A model generated the notes under the pieces. It searched no databases, was not told the origin of the DNA, and saw only the letters and a list, made by a program, of their open reading frames with translations. From JAGHKQ01 sp041920565 (GTDB taxonomy: Bacteria > Bacillota > Bacilli > Bacillales > Bacillaceae_G): DNA of 64,000 nt. The translations under genes were made by a program, and so were the position numbers. The stretch spans positions 1 to 64,000 of the forward strand of contig JBHGXS010000133.1 of the NCBI GenBank assembly GCA_041920565.1, written 5' to 3'. How positions within the stretch are numbered: the stretch's first letter is position 1; the number at the start of each line of letters is the position of its first letter. Of the stretch, positions 37,767 through 46,178 are shown piece by piece.

Positions 37767-38699
37767 CTATAATTTTTCTGCAATACGAAGCTTTGCAGAT
37801 CGAGAACGGTTGTTCTCTTCCAGCTCTTGCTCCGAAGGTAAAATCGGTTTTCTCGTAATCAACTTCAATTTCGGTTTAAATTCATCCGGAATAACAGGAA
37901 GCCCTGGAGGCAGCGGAGGTGTCGTACTGTACTTTTTGAAAGTTGTTTTACATATGCGATCCTCCAATGAATGGAATGTAATGACGCTGATTCGCCCGCC
38001 CGGCTTCGTGACATCGATAGCGGCTTCAATGGCTTCTTCAAACGCCCTCAACTCATCGTTTACCGCAATGCGAATCGCTTGAAACACACGTTTAGCCGGA
38101 TGGCCGCCTGTACGTCTCGCAGGAGCCGGGATTCCCTCTTTAATGATCTCCACCAATTCTCCGGTTGTTTCAATTGGTTTTGTGTTGCGATAAGTTTCGA
38201 TTTTTCTTGCGATTTGCTTTGAGAACTTTTCTTCTCCGTATTGAAAGAAAATGCGTACTAAATCCTCGTATGACCATTTGTTCACAACATCATAGGCTGT
38301 TAAACGAGCATCTTGATCCATTCTCATGTCTAACGGGGCATCATGATGATAGCTGAATCCTCGTTCCGGCGTATCCAATTGCGGAGAAGATACTCCTAGA
38401 TCGAACAATACGCCGTCTACTTGTGTAACACCAATGGCCGCCAATTCCTCTTTTAAATGGCGGAAATTGCTTTTTATAATTGTGAACGGATTCCCGTAAG
38501 CAGCTAATTTTTCTTGTGCGTGCCTAATAGCTGTTTCGTCTTGATCAAACGCAATCAATCTTCCTTCAGGGGAAAGCTGCGATAACAAATAGGAGCTGTG
38601 TCCAGCGCCGCCGAGCGTACAATCAACATATACGCCGTCAGGACGGATGTTCAGGCCGTCTACCGTCTCCTTTAGTAATACTGTTACGTGTTTAAACAT
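37767..38699 (-). CDS. rsmH: 16S rRNA (cytosine-1402-N4)-methyltransferase
   Basis: 310 residues (formerly mraW). SAM-dependent methylation of C1402 in the ribosomal P site. SAM motif VDCTLGGAGHSSYLL at about residue 25; FDLGVSSPQLD and FHSLEDR follow. Usually preceded by mraZ, which is absent here. Confidence 0.96.
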   Translation of the reverse strand: MFKHVTVLLKETVDGLNIRPDGVYVDCTLGGAGHSSYLLSQLSPEGRLIAFDQDETAIRHAQEKLAAYGNPFTIIKSNFRHLKEELAAIGVTQVDGVLFDLGVSSPQLDTPERGFSYHHDAPLDMRMDQDARLTAYDVVNKWSYEDLVRIFFQYGEEKFSKQIARKIETYRNTKPIETTGELVEIIKEGIPAPARRTGGHPAKRVFQAIRIAVNDELRAFEEAIEAAIDVTKPGGRISVITFHSLEDRICKTTFKKYSTTPPLPPGLPVIPDEFKPKLKLITRKPILPSEQELEENNRSRSAKLRIAEKL

Positions 38700-38933
38700 G
38701 GATGCACCTACTTTGTAAAATGATTCCTCTAATTCTATAGCAACTCTTTCATTATATAATAAATTCTACCATCTTTTCTCGGAATTTTAATAAAATAATG
38801 TTGCAAAATCGCAATAATATGCTTACATTTTCATTACTTATTGTTTGCCGAGCATGAATTCCTCATGCGGAAGAAAAAAGATATAGGATGTCTTACAATA
38901 TATCCCGCATTATAATAGTAATTCGTTTATCAA

Positions 38934-38963
38934 TAAAAAAATCCTGCAAGTTTTCTGCAGGAT
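38934..38963 (-). terminator. Terminator after bshC and repeat A
   Basis: On the minus strand ATCCTGCA-GAAAACT-TGCAGGAT followed by a T run. Between it and rsmH there is a further 230-base AT-rich stretch (38700-38933) with a likely promoter but no gene. Confidence 0.85.
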
Positions 38964-39004
38964 TTCACTTTAAAGTGATAAGAAAGTATAAAATAAATTG
39001 CACC

Positions 39005-39128
39005 ATACTCTCTTGTCCCCCATGCACAAGGAACACTTCAGAGCATTACGTCGCACGCAGAAAAAACGCGCTTTTTCAAGGAACTAAGGTTGCCACCTGC
39101 ACACCAGAGGTGGCAACCAAGTGTTCTT
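39005..39128. repeat. Structured repeat, copy A
   Basis: 124 bases lying between bshC and its terminator, related to copy B at 55436-55543. Shared blocks in the same order are ATACTCTCTTGTCC (identical at the left end), GCAGAAAAA, TTTTCAA and CCAAGTnTTCTTT. Copy A holds a perfect 11-bp hairpin (39088-39098 with 39108-39118, GGTTGCCACCT/AGGTGGCAACC), an outer GAACACTT/AAGTGTTC pairing and an A-run/T-run hairpin. A mobile miniature element or a structured RNA are both possible. Confidence 0.55.
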
Positions 39129-39130
39129 TA

Positions 39131-40744
39131 TTAACATTTTACAATCTTATGATGAGCATTCCATTCGAACGGAAGATTCACGGCTTGGCGAATGAAATCA
39201 AACCCATATTCATTCAAGTAATAAAACACATTCCATACTCGTTCTTGCAGCAATCCTAGCGGCTGAAGAGAAGTTTCAATGCGACGGAATTTATTTAATT
39301 CCACTGCATGCCGGTTTTCAATGTTTTTCTGAATGGCACGTTCAAGAACAGAAAGTTGCTGTTCAATTTTTTGTTTATTTTTTTGAGCAAATGGTTCCAT
39401 AGCCGGGTTAACGCGGACAGCAAGCTCCTGCAGCGCCTGATGAATGTCTTCTATGCTGCTGCGAGCTCGTTCGAACTCTTCTTCGATCGGCTCAGATACT
39501 TGATTCTCCAGCCAATCTTCCCGAAGCATTGCAACCTTTTTTGCAAAAATATCTTGTACACTGATTTTAAGATCTTGTACATCCGTCGCAATGGAACGTT
39601 CTAAATAGCTGATCATATGGCGAGCAACAACAGGAGGCATAAGAAAGCCTGCTGCATAAAACACTTGCCGCAGCTCACTCCAATAAGCCACCTCGCCAGG
39701 CCCTCCAATAAATGCAAGCGTCGGAAATAGGTACTCTTGCATCAGAGGTCTCGTTACAACATTATTGCTGAGAAGCTCCGGTTTTTCTTTTGCAATCCGG
39801 CTCAATTCTTCATAACTAAATGTCACAGAACCATCTTTGCATGAAAACAGACCATTGTCTTCTTTTTCGAGAAGCCATCTTTCTCCATCGATATGCATGA
39901 AAAGATGGATGGCTTGTTCTTTTGTTGCAATAAGCGGAGTATAGCCGCTCTCTTTTAGTAAGTTTTTCTGCATGCTAAGCCCTTTTTGCAGCTCTTCATG
40001 ACGGGAAAGCAATGTCTGAAAAAAGGGAGCTTCCAGCTTACGCAGTTCTTTATCTCCTGAATCAATAAGAACCAATCCGTCTTCTTTAAACAACTCGATA
40101 ATAATGTGAGCAAAAAAGTCGACGTATGTATGGGATTTATCCAGGCAATCTTTAATAAAATGCAGCATGTCGTTTGTGTACTTCGTTTCTTTATATGTCT
40201 TGAATATATCTTGCACCCAATTCCAGCAAAGCTCCTTATCAAGAGCTGTCTCAGAAGCGGTGCTTTTTTGAATGTGTTTTTGCGGGAAAACGAATTTTTT
40301 TATGCTTCGTTCTTTCGTTACATAGACATGGTTAATTTCATCTATATCATGATCTTCACCTGCAATCCAAAATACCGGAACCACCCGAATACCCAATTCT
40401 TCTTCCTGCTGTGCGGCAAGCTGCAAAATGGAGATAATTTTATGGATTGTATACATCGGTCCTGTTAATAAACCTGCCTGCTGCCCTCCAATGACAACAT
40501 ACGTATCATCATTCTGCAGCGCGTGGATATTTTCAATCGTTTTGCTGCCGGCATTAAAGCGTTCGTGATACTTCAATAAATAGGAAGCCAGCTTTTCACG
40601 CTCAAAAGTACGCTCCTTTAAATCTTCCACTCTTTTCTTCATCTGGTCCATCGTATAGTCAAAATGTGCCGTTATCTCTTTTTTACCGGATAAATAATCT
40701 CCTGCTGCACCGGACAGAGAGAAAGAGATTTCTTGTATATCCAT
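39131..40744 (-). CDS. bshC: Bacillithiol biosynthesis cysteine-adding enzyme BshC
   Basis: 537 residues. Adds cysteine to glucosaminyl-malate in the last step of bacillithiol synthesis. Rossmann-like core with VVIGGQQAGLLTGPMYTIHK near residue 80 and VFWIAGEDHDIDEINH near 130, followed by a coiled-coil C-terminal part. Start MDIQEISFSLSG behind AAAGGAAG; 17 upstream in-frame residues are discarded. Formerly yllA. Confidence 0.95.
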   Translation of the reverse strand: MDIQEISFSLSGAAGDYLSGKKEITAHFDYTMDQMKKRVEDLKERTFEREKLASYLLKYHERFNAGSKTIENIHALQNDDTYVVIGGQQAGLLTGPMYTIHKIISILQLAAQQEEELGIRVVPVFWIAGEDHDIDEINHVYVTKERSIKKFVFPQKHIQKSTASETALDKELCWNWVQDIFKTYKETKYTNDMLHFIKDCLDKSHTYVDFFAHIIIELFKEDGLVLIDSGDKELRKLEAPFFQTLLSRHEELQKGLSMQKNLLKESGYTPLIATKEQAIHLFMHIDGERWLLEKEDNGLFSCKDGSVTFSYEELSRIAKEKPELLSNNVVTRPLMQEYLFPTLAFIGGPGEVAYWSELRQVFYAAGFLMPPVVARHMISYLERSIATDVQDLKISVQDIFAKKVAMLREDWLENQVSEPIEEEFERARSSIEDIHQALQELAVRVNPAMEPFAQKNKQKIEQQLSVLERAIQKNIENRHAVELNKFRRIETSLQPLGLLQERVWNVFYYLNEYGFDFIRQAVNLPFEWNAHHKIVKC

Positions 40745-40844
40745 ATAATTCTTCCTTTCATATGTAAAGGTAATATCTTTTCGTTCGTATATCATTCACA
40801 TGAAAATTGTAGTCAAAGTTAAAAGGAAAAGCAAAAAATTTCTC

Positions 40845-41738
40845 CTACCTTCTTTCATTTTCCAACCCTTTAATAGAATAATACAAAAAACGCAAGATGG
40901 GAGCAGGTTTGTTTTGTTTATCCGCCTCAGTTAAAATATGTCCGATAATGGCTTCAACCTCTGTTTTGCGTCCGTGCTTTACATCCATGAGCATGGATGA
41001 ATGATTGTTTGCCGTTTTCTCGCAAACAGATTGCACTCTCTTCCATTGTTCCTCTCCGTTTCTCACTCTGAGCACGTCAATTGCCTCTTCAAAGACAAGC
41101 TGCATCGCGCGAAAGAGGAAAGGATTACGGAGCAATACACCGTTTTTCACTCCGTAAAGTGCTGTGAGCGGATTAATGCAAGCATTGATGATGAGTTTGT
41201 TTGTCATTACATTCAGCCAATCCGTTTCTGCTGTAACTGGAAAAACACCATTTTTAAAACAGCGCAAAAATGGTTCAAAGCTCTCCGGTTTTCCTTGAAT
41301 GATTCCAAGCTTTGTAGTTCCATTTCCTGTATGTTCGACGGTTGTGGCGTTTTTCCTCTTAGCTCCGTGCTCTACTATTCCTGCAGCAATATTTTGTGTC
41401 ATGTTCTCAAGCATGGAAATATGGCTCATGCCGTTTTGTAAAAACACAAAATGCTCACACGCCGTTTTCTTCAATATATATTCGAGCAGTTCCGGAAGAT
41501 GATATTGTTTTACGGCAAACAGCACGTAATCGTCAGCATACAGTCCGTCCGTCCAGCATCGAGCTTGTACAGATACTTTGTCCCGCTCTCCGTTCCTTAC
41601 ACAAGTAACTCCATCTTTTAAAAGCGCATCGGCTTGTTCCTGCGTCCTTGTATAAATGGTCACCTCTTGCATTTGCTTTCGAAAATAATAAGCATACAAC
41701 AACCCGATCGATCCACCGCCGACAATTCCAATCTTCAT
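40845..41738 (-). CDS. panE: 2-dehydropantoate 2-reductase (YlbQ)
   Basis: 297 residues. NADPH-dependent reduction of ketopantoate to pantoate for coenzyme A. N-terminal GIVGGGSIGLLYAYYF nucleotide loop, central NKLIINACINPLTALYG with the catalytic lysine at about 175, C-terminal ketopantoate-binding part (SSMLMDVKHGRKTEVEAIIG). Same place as ylbQ of B. subtilis; one of possibly several KPR genes. Confidence 0.9.
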   Translation of the reverse strand: MKIGIVGGGSIGLLYAYYFRKQMQEVTIYTRTQEQADALLKDGVTCVRNGERDKVSVQARCWTDGLYADDYVLFAVKQYHLPELLEYILKKTACEHFVFLQNGMSHISMLENMTQNIAAGIVEHGAKRKNATTVEHTGNGTTKLGIIQGKPESFEPFLRCFKNGVFPVTAETDWLNVMTNKLIINACINPLTALYGVKNGVLLRNPFLFRAMQLVFEEAIDVLRVRNGEEQWKRVQSVCEKTANNHSSMLMDVKHGRKTEVEAIIGHILTEADKQNKPAPILRFLYYSIKGLENERR

Positions 41739-41915
41739 AATCCTTCTCCTGTATAAGTTTTACATTTAGTGTAACAAACTTTATGAAAAAATACTGCGGG
41801 AAAAATAAAAATATAGACTCCTTCGTTCTTCATAATTTTAGCTAGTTAAGTTATAATAGTATTATAAATATTTTTACTTTTCTTTATTTCACACCAAGAA
41901 AAGGAAGTGAAACAT

Positions 41916-42386
41916 ATGTACATTCCAAAGGTAGAACGTTTACTAGTCAACTACAAAACTCTTGAAGAGTTTAAAAAGTTTAAAGGCTGCGGAGCACAAG
42001 AACTATCCATGTTAGAAGATTTGCAGGCAAACATTATTGAAAACGACAGTGAATCTCCGTTTTACGGAATTTATTACGGCGAATCACTTGTTGCAAGAAT
42101 GAGCTTATATGTTGTGCAGCCTTCTGAGTACTCCATACCGAAACAAGAGTATTTGGAACTGTTCAAGCTTGAAGTGCTTCCTACATTTCAGCAAAAAGGG
42201 TTTGGCAAAGCATTAGTAGATTACGCAAAAAGTTTAAACATGCCGATCAAAACGACGGCTCGCGTGAATTCCGAAGAGTTTTGGCAAAAGCAGGGCTTCC
42301 AAAAAACAACATTGCATGAAGGTACGGCGTACATTTGGTATCCAGAAACAAAAATGAATGCGGTTTCAAATGGAGAATCAGCATAA
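41916..42386 (+). CDS. ylbP: GNAT-family N-acetyltransferase YlbP
   Basis: 156 residues from MYIPKVERLLV; AAGGAAGTG stands 6 bases upstream and a GTG three codons earlier overlaps that site. GNAT acetyl-CoA motif QKGFGKALVDYA at about 95. Substrate unknown. Transcribed divergently from panE, ending in a terminator shared with the rsfA-like gene. Confidence 0.88.
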   Translation: MYIPKVERLLVNYKTLEEFKKFKGCGAQELSMLEDLQANIIENDSESPFYGIYYGESLVARMSLYVVQPSEYSIPKQEYLELFKLEVLPTFQQKGFGKALVDYAKSLNMPIKTTARVNSEEFWQKQGFQKTTLHEGTAYIWYPETKMNAVSNGESA

Positions 42387-42412
42387 AAACAAACTCTTCT
42401 CCTTTGCAAAAG

Positions 42413-42444
42413 AAAACAGCTGCGGTTATAACTGCAGCTGTTTT
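42413..42444. terminator. Bidirectional terminator between ylbP and the rsfA-like gene
   Basis: AAAACAGCTGC...GCAGCTGTTTTTT, almost perfectly palindromic, with T runs on both strands; the genes converge here. Confidence 0.85.
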
Positions 42445-43008
42445 TTATTTCTCGATTTTCTCTAATACATTTCTTTCGCGCAGAAGCTGTACCTTTTTCT
42501 CGTGTTCTACCGACTCTAACACCACTACATTTCTCTTTTTATCAATATAATCAAAAAGCGTCCTGTATTCTTCTTCGAGCACCGCCAACTTTGTCAGCAG
42601 CACTTCGTTTTCGCTGAGCAGCGCTCGCTTTTCTTGTTCCAACAATTCTACTTGAGCATATAGCTGCTTCTCGGTTCCCTTCTCCTGCAGCTGCTGTAAA
42701 AAGGCAATGACATCACTTAACGTAAAAGAATGGGATACATGCTCTTTTTGGGTTTCTGCTTTTATGGGTTCTTCACGTACTACGGCTTCTTTACGAAGTC
42801 TCTTAGCTTCCTCTATTTCAGCCTTATGTTGCTTTCTTACATAAGAATTCCATCGAAATCCGCATGCAGCCGGCGTTCTTGACAGGTGACGACCAACTTC
42901 TTTAAAGGCTGACAGTTGTGTCCCGCCTTCTTTAATATGGCGCAATACAACTTCCGTTAAGAGCAAATCTTCTTCGTCAGTCCAGGCATCTTGACGAGTT
43001 GTTGCCAT
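42445..43008 (-). CDS. ylbO: RsfA-family prespore transcription factor (YlbO)
   Basis: 187 residues. N-terminal Myb/SANT-like helix-turn-helix (DAWTDEEDLLLTEVVLRHIKEGGTQLSAF...GFRWNSYVRKQ), the C-terminal half being a coiled coil (LEQEKRALLSENEVLLTKLAVLEEEY). Member of the RsfA family, which tunes sigma-F-dependent forespore genes. Two adjacent ATG codons compete for the start; a strong GGAGGGG precedes both. Confidence 0.88.
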   Translation of the reverse strand: MATTRQDAWTDEEDLLLTEVVLRHIKEGGTQLSAFKEVGRHLSRTPAACGFRWNSYVRKQHKAEIEEAKRLRKEAVVREEPIKAETQKEHVSHSFTLSDVIAFLQQLQEKGTEKQLYAQVELLEQEKRALLSENEVLLTKLAVLEEEYRTLFDYIDKKRNVVVLESVEHEKKVQLLRERNVLEKIEK

Positions 43009-43084
43009 CATCAACCCCTCCTTAGTCGTTTTTACTAAACATATGCGGCTAATAGAGGAGATAGAATGACAAACCGAAGGATTT

Positions 43085-43846
43085 TTATTTTTTACTTAAA
43101 AAGGACGCTACGGCTTCGTGATGAGCATCACCTTCCCATAAAACAGCGCACTGCTCAATTTCCTCTCTCATCCGTTCTTGTAAACATGTTTGCTCCCATT
43201 TCCGCACTGCTACCTTCTTATACGAAGCAAGTACTTCTGCACGAGGAGAAAGTGTTTCTTTTATCCAGCTTCGACATGATAGTTTTAAATCTCCCTGAAA
43301 TATTGCATGAATAAATCCAAGCTTATGCGCTTCCTCAGCATGGTAGCGCTTAGCTGAATATAAAAGCGTCATTGCCTGGTCATGGCAAAGCTTTTCATAC
43401 AGCATAGTCGCTCCTCCCCATCCCGTTGTAATCCCAAGTTGTCCTTGTATAAATCCAATTTGTGCCCCTTCACTGGCAAAACGATAGTCGCAAGCTGCGG
43501 CAATTTCGCAGCCTCCTCCTACAGCTGTTCCGTTTAATAAAGCGATTGTTGGTTTTGGAAGCGTCATTAATCGGTATAGGATAGCGCCCATTTTGCTCAG
43601 CATTCCAAGCGCCTCTTCCTTTGTATGTAAAGAATGAAACTGCTGCAAATCTCCTCCGGAACAAAACGACTTTTCACCGGCACCTGTTATAACTACAGCT
43701 TTATCTGTTTCATTTTGCCCAATCTCTGTTAATGTTCTGTCCAACGCATCCATGACATCGTAATCGATGGCATTCCGTCGTTCCGGACGGTTTATTGTGA
43801 TCCACACAATTCCTGATTCATCTCGTTCTACAATTAGCTTCTTCAT
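43085..43846 (-). CDS. Enoyl-CoA hydratase/isomerase family protein
   Basis: 253 residues. Crotonase fold with oxyanion-hole motifs FCSGGDLQQF (about residue 60-68) and NGTAVGGGCEIAAACDYRFA (about 100-117), and ITTGWGGATMLYEKL. Hydration or isomerisation of an acyl-CoA; the substrate cannot be predicted. Not present at this spot in B. subtilis. Start MKKLIVERDES after GAGGGAGAG; 15 upstream codons discarded. Confidence 0.85.
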   Translation of the reverse strand: MKKLIVERDESGIVWITINRPERRNAIDYDVMDALDRTLTEIGQNETDKAVVITGAGEKSFCSGGDLQQFHSLHTKEEALGMLSKMGAILYRLMTLPKPTIALLNGTAVGGGCEIAAACDYRFASEGAQIGFIQGQLGITTGWGGATMLYEKLCHDQAMTLLYSAKRYHAEEAHKLGFIHAIFQGDLKLSCRSWIKETLSPRAEVLASYKKVAVRKWEQTCLQERMREEIEQCAVLWEGDAHHEAVASFLSKK

Positions 43847-43914
43847 TTTGCTCTCTCCCTCATTTTCTAGTCTATGTATCCTTCGAGACAAAGAAGCAAA
43901 CTCCTCTTAAAAAA

Positions 43915-43942
43915 TAAATAAACGCAAGGGAATTCCCTTGCG
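43915..43942 (-). terminator. Terminator after rpmF
   Basis: On the minus strand CGCAAGGG-AATT-CCCTTGCG followed by a T-rich tail. A second small hairpin (CAGCAAATAATGTTTGCTG) overlaps the rpmF stop. Confidence 0.82.
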
Positions 43943-43960
43943 CTTACGCATCAGCAAACA

Positions 43961-44134
43961 TTATTTGCTGACAACTTCTTTACCTTTGTAAGTACCGCAT
44001 GCCTTACATACACGGTGAGCTAGTTTCATTTCACCACAATTTGGGCATTCTACCATACCAGGTACGGATAATTTAAAGTGTGTACGACGTTTTCTTTTTA
44101 CAGTTTTAGATGTTCTTCTAAAAGGTACAGCCAT
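43961..44134 (-). CDS. rpmF: Ribosomal protein L32
   Basis: 57 residues. MAVPFRRTSKTVKRKRRTHF start and a zinc ribbon CPNCGEMKLAHRVCKACG (four cysteines kept). Structural protein of the 50S subunit. Start fixed by AGGAGGTGG upstream; a longer reading from an upstream codon lacks support. Follows ylbN. Confidence 0.97.
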   Translation of the reverse strand: MAVPFRRTSKTVKRKRRTHFKLSVPGMVECPNCGEMKLAHRVCKACGTYKGKEVVSK

Positions 44135-44195
44135 TATTCCCACCTCCTTAAACAGAGTCAGATTCATATGAAGACCGCAGGCGGACTTCGCGCGT

Positions 44196-44702
44196 TTACT
44201 TGTCAAAAAACTTTGCAAGTCCAGCTAATCGAGGATCGATTTTTTCTGTTTTTTCCTTTTCAGAAATCACTTGCCAGTCTTGACCTTTGGTAGGTGCTCC
44301 GTCTGCAGGTTCCGCTTCTTCGCTGAACACTTGCAACGGGATTTCCAGAAGTATATTTTCCTTAATTACGGGAAGTAAGTCAAGTACTTCTCCTTCTAAA
44401 TAGTGAAAATCTTCATCACCTTCGTATTCCGATTTCGCCAACAAAAACACTTCTGTTGTATGGATATCAAACGGAAACGGTACGTCTACTAACGTACGCG
44501 AACAAGGCAGCACCATTGTTCCCGTAATATGCAGATGAAAGGTCACTTTGTCAGAGCCGAAATCGACTCTTCCTTGTACATGAACCGGTGAAATCTCTCG
44601 AATGTCCGTGTTCATTTTTTTCAATTCACTTACGTCTGCCATTTCATCTAACGTTAGTCCTTTATGTCGATATTTTTGAAGCTGATGAATTGACCATTTC
44701 AT
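44196..44702 (-). CDS. ylbN: DUF177/YceD-family protein YlbN
   Basis: 168 residues. YceD/DUF177 family, constantly upstream of rpmF in bacteria; implicated in 23S rRNA accumulation in homologues. The signature runs through CSRTLVDVPFPFDI at about 88 and the acidic C-terminal region ends in DPRLAGLAKFFDK. Co-transcribed with rpmF. Confidence 0.9.
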   Translation of the reverse strand: MKWSIHQLQKYRHKGLTLDEMADVSELKKMNTDIREISPVHVQGRVDFGSDKVTFHLHITGTMVLPCSRTLVDVPFPFDIHTTEVFLLAKSEYEGDEDFHYLEGEVLDLLPVIKENILLEIPLQVFSEEAEPADGAPTKGQDWQVISEKEKTEKIDPRLAGLAKFFDK

Positions 44703-44731
44703 AATTTAATCACCTCAAGGCAACAAAGAAA

Positions 44732-44782
44732 ATTATAGCTTTGACTGATTCATTTGTCAATATTTTTTCTTTACACTATAAT
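44732..44782. promoter_or_regulatory. Divergent sigma-A promoters of ylbN-rpmF and ylbM with overlapping -35 boxes
   Basis: Minus strand: TTGACA (44755-44760), 17 bases, TATAAT (44732-44737). Plus strand: TTGTCA (44754-44759), 17 bases, TATAAT (44777-44782). Both fit the consensus with standard spacing, and the two -35 hexamers share five bases. RNA polymerase can occupy only one at a time. Confidence 0.85.
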
Positions 44783-44907
44783 GATAAGTATTAACACACA
44801 ATATATACAGAGTATCACGTTTTTATACGAAAAGAAATAAAACTTTACTTGAACACGATTTTTGCTTCTGCATGAAAAGCTGTACGAAAAAGAGAGGAGG
44901 ACAGCAA

Positions 44908-46149
44908 ATGAAGGCTGCTGGCGTTATCGTTGAATATAACCCGTTCCACAACGGTCATGCTTATCATTTGCAAGAAACGAAAAAGTTAACAAATGCTGAT
45001 GTAGTAGTCGCCATCATGAGCGGTCATTTTTTGCAGCGAGGAGAACCTGCCCTTGTTTCCAAATGGATTCGTGCGAAAATGGCGTTAGAAGGCGGGGTTG
45101 ATGTTGTTATTGAACTCCCTTACGCATTTGCTACGCAAAAAGCGGAAACCTTTGCAAGCGGAGCCGTTTCTTTATTACATGCATTAGGGGTACAAGAGGT
45201 ATGTTTCGGAAGCGAAAGCGGCAATATTGAAAGCTTTATTCATACATTATCGTTACAACAACAATGCATGGAAGCGTTTGATCAAAATGTTCGTCAAGGA
45301 ATGAAAGAAGGGATCAGCTATCCGAAAGCGTTGGCAGAAGCCTTTTCTTCTCTACATAAGGAAGAACACGCGGTTGATATGTCCAAGCCAAACAACATTC
45401 TAGGATTTCATTACATACAAGCCATTCACAAGCAAAACAGTTCCATCGTTCCCAAAACTGTTGCACGCCTGAATGCCCAATATCACGACGAGAACTTTGC
45501 TTCCGCTACTATCGCAAGCGCAACCAGCATAAGAAAGCGGCTGTTGGCCACATCTTTTGACTTTTCGACCATTGAAGGAGTTGTTCCCCGCTCCACTTAC
45601 CGACATCTTAAAGGCTATTATCATACATATGGACTGTTGCATGATTGGGAGCAATACTTCTCTTTTTTAAAGTATCGTTTACTCTCCTCCACGGCCAGCC
45701 AATTACATCATGTATATGAAGCAGAAGAAGGATTGGAAAATCGATTGTTGTCCCATATCAACGATGCGGATTCTTTTTCTTCTTTTATGGAGCGAATTAA
45801 AACGAAACGATATACATGGACGCGTTTGCAGCGCCTTTGCTTACATATACTAACAAACACCACAAAAGAAGAAATGAGCAATGTGAACAAGCAAGAAACA
45901 GCTCCATACATCCGCATTCTCGGTATGTCTAAAAAGGGACAAATGTATCTGTCTTCAATAAAAAAGAATGTTTCTCTGCCTCTTGTAACGCGTTTACAGG
46001 CATTTCGGCATCCGCTTTTGGAGCTAGATAAAAAAGCAAGTGCAGTTTATACATCTATTTTTCCCGAACCGCTCCGTTCCAAACTAGTAAAACAAGAATT
46101 GACACATCCTCCTTTACGTTACGATGAAGACTCTCAAGTGTTCTTATAA
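44908..46149 (+). CDS. tmcAL: tRNA(Met) cytidine acetate ligase TmcAL (YlbM)
   Basis: 413 residues. ATP-dependent acetylation of C34 of elongator tRNA-Met in B. subtilis. Nucleotidyltransferase-like N terminus AAGVIVEYNPFHNGHAYHL with the HxGH motif (residues 14-17). Start MKAAGVIVEYN behind GAGAGGAGG; 12 upstream in-frame residues discarded. Transcribed divergently to ylbN. Confidence 0.93.
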   Translation: MKAAGVIVEYNPFHNGHAYHLQETKKLTNADVVVAIMSGHFLQRGEPALVSKWIRAKMALEGGVDVVIELPYAFATQKAETFASGAVSLLHALGVQEVCFGSESGNIESFIHTLSLQQQCMEAFDQNVRQGMKEGISYPKALAEAFSSLHKEEHAVDMSKPNNILGFHYIQAIHKQNSSIVPKTVARLNAQYHDENFASATIASATSIRKRLLATSFDFSTIEGVVPRSTYRHLKGYYHTYGLLHDWEQYFSFLKYRLLSSTASQLHHVYEAEEGLENRLLSHINDADSFSSFMERIKTKRYTWTRLQRLCLHILTNTTKEEMSNVNKQETAPYIRILGMSKKGQMYLSSIKKNVSLPLVTRLQAFRHPLLELDKKASAVYTSIFPEPLRSKLVKQELTHPPLRYDEDSQVFL

Positions 46150-46151
46150 TC

Positions 46152-46176
46152 AAAAAAGGCTGCTTCAAGCAGCCTT
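46152..46176. terminator. Bidirectional terminator between tmcAL and ylbL
   Basis: AAGGCTGC-TTCAA-GCAGCCTT with A and T runs on the two sides; serves the convergent genes. Confidence 0.87.
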
Positions 46177-46178
46177 CT

